Positions 53,101 to 62,100 of a DNA stretch of 64,000 bases are shown in pieces. Position 1 is the stretch's first letter. Each line of letters starts with the position of its first letter. The notes beneath the pieces were generated by a model that saw only the letters and a program-made list of their open reading frames with translations, was not told the origin of the DNA and did not search any database. Made by a program: the position numbers and the translations under genes. Source of the DNA: Nageia nagi (lineage: Eukaryota; Pinophyta); the NCBI GenBank assembly GCA_050084985.1, contig JBITNC010000001.1:26846001-26910000 (forward strand), written 5' to 3'.

Positions 53101-56100
53101 AAATATAATCAGATAGTCATTGAAGTCCCTGGTAGTTATATCAGTTTTGATCAGACTTTTACTTTCTTTGAATTCCAAACAACAGTTTAAAATGTTGAAA
53201 TTTCAAGGATCAAATGAGCAGAATTATAAGTTGGCTAAAAAATACAGTACAAAACCCAAAGCAGATGGTGCAAGTGTTGGGTGCACAATACGCCACCCAT
53301 GGATGCATATCAAAACAGTTACAGATACGGTTGAAGCTTTGGTTGGAGCATACTTAGTGGAAAATGATTCTAAAATAGCCTTGGTTTTACCCAAATGGAT
53401 TGGAATAGATACTGATTTTAATTCTTGTCTTATAAGAGAAGCTTGCATTGCAAATCAGAATTATGTATAACAGATTTCATAGATATTTCTGATTTAAACA
53501 GGTTAGAGGGATACAAGTACAGGCATAAAGATGCGGTTTTGAAGGTATTCATACATCCTTCCTTTAATCAACATAATGAAGTGTGCTACAGCAAATGGGG
53601 TTTCATAGTAGCTGCATTAGTGGGACTGAACATGATCTGATAAGTTGTAATTGGATTTGCTGCAGCTGCCTATGTGTACCAGTTGTTCAGGAGGAAGAGG
53701 TAAAGCATGCAGTCATTGGGAAAGTATGGGAAGAGCTTTATGGACCAGTGATTGAAGATACAAATAAGGAGGAGGAACTGATAAATAGGAAAGGATTATC
53801 AACAGTAAATGTTTCTTGTGAAGGATAAAAAATCTTTGGTCATCTTGATTCAAATTGTTTGAGGACAAGCAATTCAGGAGGGGCGGACTTGTAAATTGTA
53901 ATGCCTCAAATTTTGAGAGTCTCACTCATTTTGCATTGCAATGATTTTATTGGGCCATTTGGAACAGGACGTCCCTCATAGAGATAGTTAGAAGTGTTTT
54001 TAGTAATTAGGAGTGTTTTTTAATATTTTAAAATAATAATAGAGCCTTGCTAAATGTATTTGGGTGTAATAATATAATGTGAGATCCGAAGATATGAAAG
54101 TTGGAATCCCAAGGGGAATTATGATACCTAGGAATAGGATGCCCAGTCACACAAGAAAGGACACCCAACTATATGAAGATGGCATATTCCATTGGAGAGA
54201 TCATGTTTGCTTATCATTTGAATTGTTTTTCTATTACTTTTGGGGATGAAACCCTACAAAAGTGGGAACCCTAGAGGATGAACAACCTCTTGGTGTTGAG
54301 ACTTGTTGACTAAACCCTTGAGTCTTCATTGGTGAATTCATCCAGGATTCACAATTGAGCATATTGGATCAAGGATTGGAGACTTTGGTATTCAAATCTA
54401 GGGTTTTGAAACCTTATTGTGGAGCTCAGCCTTGGAGTGGGTATTTTCAGTTTTCAGAGTTTCAGCCAGCTTGAGATCCAGTCAGCCAATTTTGGGGACC
54501 AATTCTGTGTGTTTTCAGATTAGATCTGATCTCTTGAGAGGAGTGCCTAGCTCAAGGAATTTTATTTCTGAGTTTTAAGCGATATTTCATGCATTTTGAT
54601 GGATCTGGAATGCATTGCCACTTTCAAAAAAATTAAATAAATTTTATGTATGGTTGATCTGCAATTTCTTGGCAAATTTCTAGTTTATTTCAGTCATAAG
54701 TTTCAGATCTATGATGATGCATTTGAGGTAGATGTAACATCCCTTGTTGTACCATATAAAATAATGTAATAACCAAAAGGGAACACTTTAATAATATCCC
54801 TTTGGTATTTATTTTGTAGTTTGTTTTATAATTATTTTGTATTAACTTAGGATAGGAATTAATTGGTCCCTGGACCCCATTGTGAGCCCCTAGCAAGACA
54901 TTTCCCTCCCAAGTGTAGATTAGGAAATAATAATGTACTTGGAGATCCCAGACTTGATTGTGGGAATCCCAAGGTCTCATGTTTATTAATTAGCCAGGAT
55001 AATGTATTGTATGCTTGCGCCAGCTATGTGGAGCTTCCTACACCCCACGTTAGCAAACCCAAACTCCTAGGCCCCCACGCATGACTCCTAGACCCACTTG
55101 GGCATGCGTGGCACCCTTAGACCTTGTGTTGGCATTTATGGAACCCAGGAATCCCACGTTGGCATGCCTGACACCTAGGCACCCACGTTGGGCATCCCGG
55201 GCCCTTTGAAGGCTAACGTTGGGGCCTTAGAGCCTAGTGATGATTCCGAGGTGGAATCCAGGTCTTGGTGAGAATATAAAGAGACATGGAGGTTCATTTG
55301 CTAGACAACTTGATTACTATTACCTTACTCTTACATATCGTCCGATGGACAAAGACCTTAGTAGAGCACTAAGTGAATTTCTTTGGTGGAGCACCTAGGA
55401 GGGTTACCAAGCGGAGGGAATTTGGTAGTCTACGACAATTGGTGGAGCATTGTTGCCCATCCGGTGGATCCGAGCTGGAGTCTCTACCACGTGAGTGGTT
55501 ATCTAGATCTGAGGAGGGACCCTTCGATGGGGAGGAGTCAGATTGTGAGGAGGCACTGCTGGCCCTAGGTTCGTCTAGCATTATCAGGAGAGTCATTCGG
55601 CACGATTCAGCTCCCAGGAGGTTGACTTCAGGCCCGTTGGGCATATTTTGTATTGTACATCATTGATTATCATAATACAAGCTGTGGGCTCATTTGGATC
55701 TCAACGTTGTGTCTGTGTTGCCTATTTTGTGCATGCGTTGAGCATTGTTGTGTTGTGTTGTGTTGTGTTTGTGACCCATCATTAGCATTGTGGGTTGTGT
55801 ACCTGCTTGTGAAAGCCCAACATTGGCAATCTAGGGTTTGAGTTGTTAAATGTGGATGCCCTAGTTTATTGGTTTTGAAAGTAATTGTTCACATTTGTTG
55901 AGGATCTCATTTGGGATATTACAGTAGATGAGGAGGTTTTGATGAGCCTTCACATGTGCATTGAGCATATGGTTGCTGATGAATCTATGAAAAATTTTCT
56001 CATGGATAAGCTACAAGTTAATTGTTGATGAATTTATGAAAGATGTTCTCATGGATAAGCTACTAGTTAATAAGAGTGCAAAAGGCTACCTCATCTCTTC

Positions 56101-59100
56101 TTTGCAATGCATTCATGCGAGGAGAACTCAACGTTTGGGTAAAAGACGTTTGTTAATAATTTATTTTAATGAATTGTTGACTTATTACAAAAAAAACTGA
56201 ATTTAGTTTTTTTCTTACTTCATTTCCTTTATTTTTTTGGATTTATGGTGCTAAGATGCCATCTTTAGAAGCTTGAAATTCAAAATTTGTGCTAAATATG
56301 TAGAGCTTGTGGATGTGAGCTAAATTGGAGCGCATTTGAGTATATCCACTCAAAGAAACGAAATAAGCTCATTGAGTAGTGCTCAAATGACTTGGTGTTT
56401 GTGCACTACAACCTTTACCTTTGCCACTAGCAAGTGCTTGGAACTAGTCATAAGGCAATAAAATTATATGCCATTGATCCACAATCCGATTGGATAGAGG
56501 ATTAGCCAAAGGAGGAGGATCCTCTTCTCAATGACGACTTTGATGACTTGGAACAAGAGATTATTTGATGGCGGAGGAAGAGGCTTGGGAAACAAAAACA
56601 TTGCAAGCACGAGAGGCATAACAAACAACCAAAAGTAGAACTATAGAAGATAAAGGCAACGGCCTAAGGAAAAGTGTCAATGATAGGCTTATTTTGTTTT
56701 GACTAATTGATATTGGAAACTTTATGTTTTGTAATGTATTTTGGTTAAAATTAATATAAAATATTGAAATTTATCATCTATTTTGATGTTGAATGCACTT
56801 TATATTGGGATAGTGATGGTAATTTGGCATGTTATGAATTATTTTTTTTTGAAATGAGTAAAAAATATTTTTTCCATTTGAAAATTTATATATTCTTCGT
56901 TTTTTTGTGGAATTTTTGTCACATTTTTGTTGAATCCAAGATTTTCTTGAGTCAAATGGCCTGTCAAGTCTTTGGCAAGTCCGCGTTTGACTACCATGCC
57001 CTATTCTAACCTTCCTTGGCAAGCTAATGTTCAACCGATGTTGATCAGCGTTTTCTTGCTACCTCTTCAATCTGTGCCTACTTTCTTATGCTGAAAATTC
57101 TTCTTATAGCCATCCAACCCTTTCTTGCCGTTTTGCACTTACTAATATTTTTTCTTAGGCATCTTAGGACTTCTCTTTATGCCAATTTTCTTTGGCTTGA
57201 TGGGATGTAATGATTAATCTACTTTGTCTTCTTTCCGACAAAACATCCAACTAAGATGCCGTCACCTCTGTCCTGTATGTGCAAATTTCTCTCTTTTTTG
57301 GCACATTCATGGATCATGTCCGGTTTTTTTGAATTGATTGGTGTATGTTATCATTTTTACTTGGTTTGTTATCCATGTTACAACTTAAAGTGTTTTACAG
57401 AGATAATTTCTGTTCATCATCCTGTGTTTACAAAGGTGATACTTCTGTGAATCTGTGCACATGAAGGCTGCGAAAGGTAAAGTTGTAACTTTTTTTTTTC
57501 TTTCAGAAAATTGCTTTAATTCACCTCCTCATTTACATAAGAAATGAGAAATCCTTTAACTACACACAGGGAAAGTTATATAATGACTAATAGTTTATTA
57601 ATAAAAAGAAGATCCTTATAAGTTGTTTCCATGTTGACCATTATCATTTTCAATGCTTTTGAAAACGTTTCATTCTATGAACATATATCTAAGTAATAAA
57701 ACCTTACTATAATTCTCCCGCATTCTTATCTCATAGTTGAGTTCTCTTTGACATGCCCTCATTTGGGTAGATAATTGGCTCCCAAATTTGGCTTTCAACT
57801 TTTATTTTATTTCAATACTGCAAACATAAGATGCATTATATATTTGCAATTTTATGCAGACATCTTTCTGTGACTAGTTTTTAGATAGTTGGATTTCAAA
57901 TTGAGCATAGTAGTTAGAGCTGCTAATGTTGTTTCTTCCTTGCATTATATTTTAATTGAATTTCTTGCTTCTGCCATTTATGAGGAAAATTGATTTAACC
58001 TTGGCAAGGAGATATCCCATGACCTAAATCATTCATGATGTTGATGAACTAACATGCAATGAGCGCTCCTAATGCTAAAAGTAAATGTTTTCATACTCAA
58101 TATGTTCTCATTCATTTTATTGCAGCATAATGGGCTACTCATGGACATCACATGGCTTTGGCCGTCATCTTTTAGCAACCTAGATTCAATTAATGAATTA
58201 AATGGACTAACTTGAAAACAAAGTCCTTTAATAAATATTCCTAGGTTGTTTTATTATAAAGGGGTTTTAAAGTATATAATGATGTTACCAATTATTGAAA
58301 GATAGACAAGTGTTCTTTGAGATCGTATATTCTAGAAAATAGATATATTATTATGTAGAGTCATTGTTCTAGTTGTAATTTAGAATGCAGTCCCAAAATC
58401 AGATAACTAGGACAATTCTGCACATTTAGCTAAATCGCAATGAGAAGAGAGGTTAATGATTTGAATCTTGAAATCATTAATAAAGTTTGGGATAGTTTAT
58501 GATACTTTGCTTGTATCTGCTGAGTGCACAGAGGGATACTGATACAGGGTGTTTGAATTTTCATAGTGGTTGGCTTACTAAAGCAAAAACCTTTTTTTTC
58601 CCTTTCAGGTTTAACTGTTTCTGAATCTTGGAATGTTGCCTATTACAATAATTTAATGTAAAAAATCAAGTACATCTTAAATTGTTATTAACATTTTGCA
58701 TTTAGTTGAACCTTAGAGATTATTCTGGAGATAAATACTAAGAGATGCAAGTATAACATGGTGGAAATGCTCACTATGATAGAAACTAGTAAACGCACTT
58801 TGAGGAAGGAGATCTGGATGGTGTATACAAGAACAAAACATATATGAACTTGATTGGTATCTTGATTTTTTTTTCATTCTAATTTACAGAGATGAGGATG
58901 CCTTGTTAAACTCTCAGTGCCCCCAGAATGTGGAATTGAGGTGGCAGGCAGAAGTAAGCTCAAGCATATATGCAACACCCTTGATTGCTGATATTAACAG
59001 GTGCTCAAAAATTTTATCATTGGTGTTTTGATCGTAATATAATGTCTCAATATTTCACTTATTTATTTTTTCTATTATTTTTATGGAGATGCTAATGGAT

Positions 59101-62100
59101 TCTCGACAACATGCCACATCATTTATGTTGAACCAGATTTGCAGTGGTGGCTAGGAATTCACTTCATTTCATCAAATTTTATCTTAGTCAAAAGACCTTT
59201 GCTCATTCTCTTTGTTCTTTGCTTCGACATCTCTCTCCTATTGTGGTTACCTATTGGCTTGAACATATTTTCCTCTCTTTTTCAGTTAAATAATTGGCAT
59301 CTTTCTCCTCTCATTGGGATGGATGTGAAATTTCGATGTTGTCATATGATATACTGAATAGTATGTGATTACCAAACATTAAAGTTGCTTTTCTAATTTT
59401 CTGGATATTGGGGGCTTTATGTAGGTGATAGTTATTCAAAATAATAAGCTTATAAAATGACAAATCTTAAGTCCATTCTGAACTCTATTGATGTTCAAAA
59501 TTTCATTGAATTTTGCAGTGATGGTAAATTAGACATAGTGGTTCCTTCATTTGTACATTACTTGGAAGTGCTAGAAGGTTCAGATGGAGATAAAATGCCA
59601 GGTATGCACCTTTGTTTCTTGTTTACGTTTTCAACTTACCTGCACTATGAGTTTGTGTTTTAGCTTTAGTACTGTTAAATGTCCTGATGGTGTTCTAAGA
59701 TCGAGAATTGTCATAATTTTTTATTGTAAGAGGTATCTTCGTTTTCAATTTGAATGATAGCACGAAATATTATGTTATACTGTTTTCTGTATCTCGCAGG
59801 TTGGCCAGCATTCCATCAATCAACTGTCCATTCCAGCCCGCTTCTCTACGACATTGATAAAGATGGAGTCAGAGAGATAGCATTAGCAACATACAATGGA
59901 GCAGTACTTTTTTTCAGGTAGTCAAAAGGTTGCTTCTCTCAGGCTTTAGAGTAGTTTGCTGGCAAGTTTGCCTGCTGTTCAAGCTGGAGAGTTGCATATA
60001 TGAAAATTACTTTTATTGTTTTCTTGGACATGAAAAGGGTTTCAGGATACTTAATGCAAGAAAAATTGGAGGTTCCCCGATTACGAATTCGCAAGGATTG
60101 GTATGTTGGTCTAGAAAAGGATCATGTAAAAGATCGTTCTCACCCTGATGTGCATGATGATGTTCTAATCCAGGAGGCTATTGAGCAGGAAGCTTTATCC
60201 CGTAAGTGATGGATTGGAATACCTTTTTTTCATAGCACAGTGTAGTTAAATCTTTTGATATAACTTGTCAATGATACTTTTTTCAAAGCTGAATCTAGGA
60301 TGAATCTTTTGAAAATTATTTAGTACAAGCAAGGCATTGCATATTGATTATGTTTTTTCTTTTAAAAGTAATACACTAAGTCATATGTTGGTTAGCACAT
60401 TAATTTTTTCTTTCTGTTGATTTTATGCGTTGTTAACAAATTGCAATCTAGTGGCTTCTGTCTTGTAATAATCAACAATTGTTGTTCCCATTGTGATTTG
60501 TTGTGGCAACCTCAAAAGCCACCATTGAAGGGGGGTATTAGGCAGTGATGGGTGACTACTATTAAGTTGGTGAGTTTTGTTACTTTATTACTATTACTTA
60601 AGGTAACTTAGGAAAAGGTTGCCTTAGATACTTACCATTAGAATATGTTAAAAGGTTGCATGTATTTATTAAATGTTAAACATTTGTGAAATGACATCTT
60701 ATATGGCTGACCCCTATATTTAGGGTTTGAATATGTATTTATATATCTTACCCACTTCTTTTTTCTGACATTCATTAATGGAGAGAATCTTGTTCTCTTA
60801 CAATAAACAATTAGGCATACAAACGTACTAAAATGAATAAAATTAAATATCCATTACCATGAACAAGTATAAACAACACTTACATAATTTCTTAGGATAT
60901 ATTCAAGGTTTTGAACTTGATATAAAGATTCTCTTTCATATGCTTCAAAATATGGCTGTCACAACATAACACCATGAGAGATCAACCTTAAATCTCTTGC
61001 AAACTTGGGTTGGGATAAAACTTAGTGGCAACGTCTTTTGATTCAACTCATGTTTATACAAAAATATTCAATTACCCTAAGTACATGCATTAAATGAAAC
61101 TACTTTTGACTTATCACTTTTGTGTAAATCTTACTCAACCATAATATCCAATAAAATTTTAAATATCTTTTGCTGCCTTCCAAAAGAGAATATCTCTTCA
61201 GTGTGCCTTGAAAGCTTGTATTCCATTTTATTTTCCTTTACCTGTATCCGTGGACGAAGGGATTCTTCCCCATACCCTCATCTCCTCTTATTCCTAATGT
61301 ATCAAAATGGGAAATTCCTGGAACAAGAAGTTTGATGCAAACTATAAGCAAGGTCTTTCCATGTAAAGATTCAGTAATGTAAAATGAGCGAAAGGTTATT
61401 TATTGCACTAGCATTTGGACAGAAGGATAGGGAGGAATAATTTAGGAAACAGATCCTCTCAAAAACTATCTATAATGCCACAGTGAGTTCCAAGTTCTTA
61501 ACTTGCTGTTCATAGGAAAACAACTAGAGAAACTATTGAACAAAGATATCCGCTTCTGTGTGTAGAAAATTCACAGAATCTTGAATGGCTTTCTTTTTTC
61601 GTTGAATGCATTATGAAAATATAGAGATATCTGTTCACTTTGGAACAATACACTGCAACTTCAAATCACAGAAATTGCTATATTTGTCTCATTTGTTTCT
61701 TTATTTCTATTCCTGCACCATCGGAAAAAGATGTTTGCAGATGATTTTATTTTCATTCTTCTTTATCTACTTTGTCCATGAGCGGAAGTCAAAACTGTTT
61801 TGGCTGGTTACAAGATATTTATCTTTCATTTTGATGTAATGACAAATCAAGGCTTTTTTGCATCATATCTATGGGTAGATCCAGCTTTTCATTCACAAGA
61901 TTTAGAACAAGAAATGCGATGTTTGATGGCAGCTGGAAGATAAATTTAGTTATTATCTCTTCTTTCTTTCAGAAAATCCTTTTGCACATCCATATCATGG
62001 CCATTAAAATTAGTTTGTGATTTGTAAAGGGATTCTAATGAATTACCTCTTCCTTATAGACAGAGTTGACTAATATCTTTGTACGTGACATGAAGTGTGC

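Larger units (their letters stand above)
27310..54703 (+). mobile_element. element Y: gene-capturing non-autonomous LTR retrotransposon
   Basis: It has a 5' LTR (27327-28136, possibly from 27310), a primer-binding site at once after it, a polypurine tract (about 53869-53885) and a 3' LTR (53897-54703). By eye the LTRs are roughly 85-90% identical, so the insertion is old. After subtracting the nested Z2, solo LTR, MITE and Z3, about 4.8 kb of interior remain. No protease, reverse transcriptase, RNase H or integrase is seen. Instead there is a gag-like start and then host-gene fragments: tRNA ligase, ISE2 helicase, M1 aminopeptidase and Dicer-like RNase III, all on the + strand. Y interrupts the hAT transposase after ...GYYLN, and the transposase resumes at 54704 with QIYDDAFEV. 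The last 30 or so bases of the 3' LTR and its target duplication are missing. Confidence 0.8.
23455..57020 (+). mobile_element. hAT DNA transposon in DEX1 intron 1, split by nested inserts
   Basis: Pieces of one hAT transposase lie in the right order and strand at 23913-24457 (BED finger), 27183-27309, 54704-54732, 55929-56075 and 56300-56570 (C-terminal dimerisation domain). The gaps are exactly the inserts Z1, Y and a solo LTR. The probable ends are tentative. Near 23457 'gcaggacttggc' faces the inverted 'gcaagtccgcg' near 56975, and both flanks are rich in acttg/caagt motifs, as in hAT subterminal regions. No 8-bp target duplication was confirmed. Without its inserts the element would be roughly 3-4 kb. 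Confidence 0.75.

Noticed and set aside
55369-55666. Overlapping frames of 90-97 codons in solo LTR X4
   Set aside because: They lie wholly inside an LTR bounded by TSDs, have no recognisable domain, and both strands are open because the region is less AT-rich.
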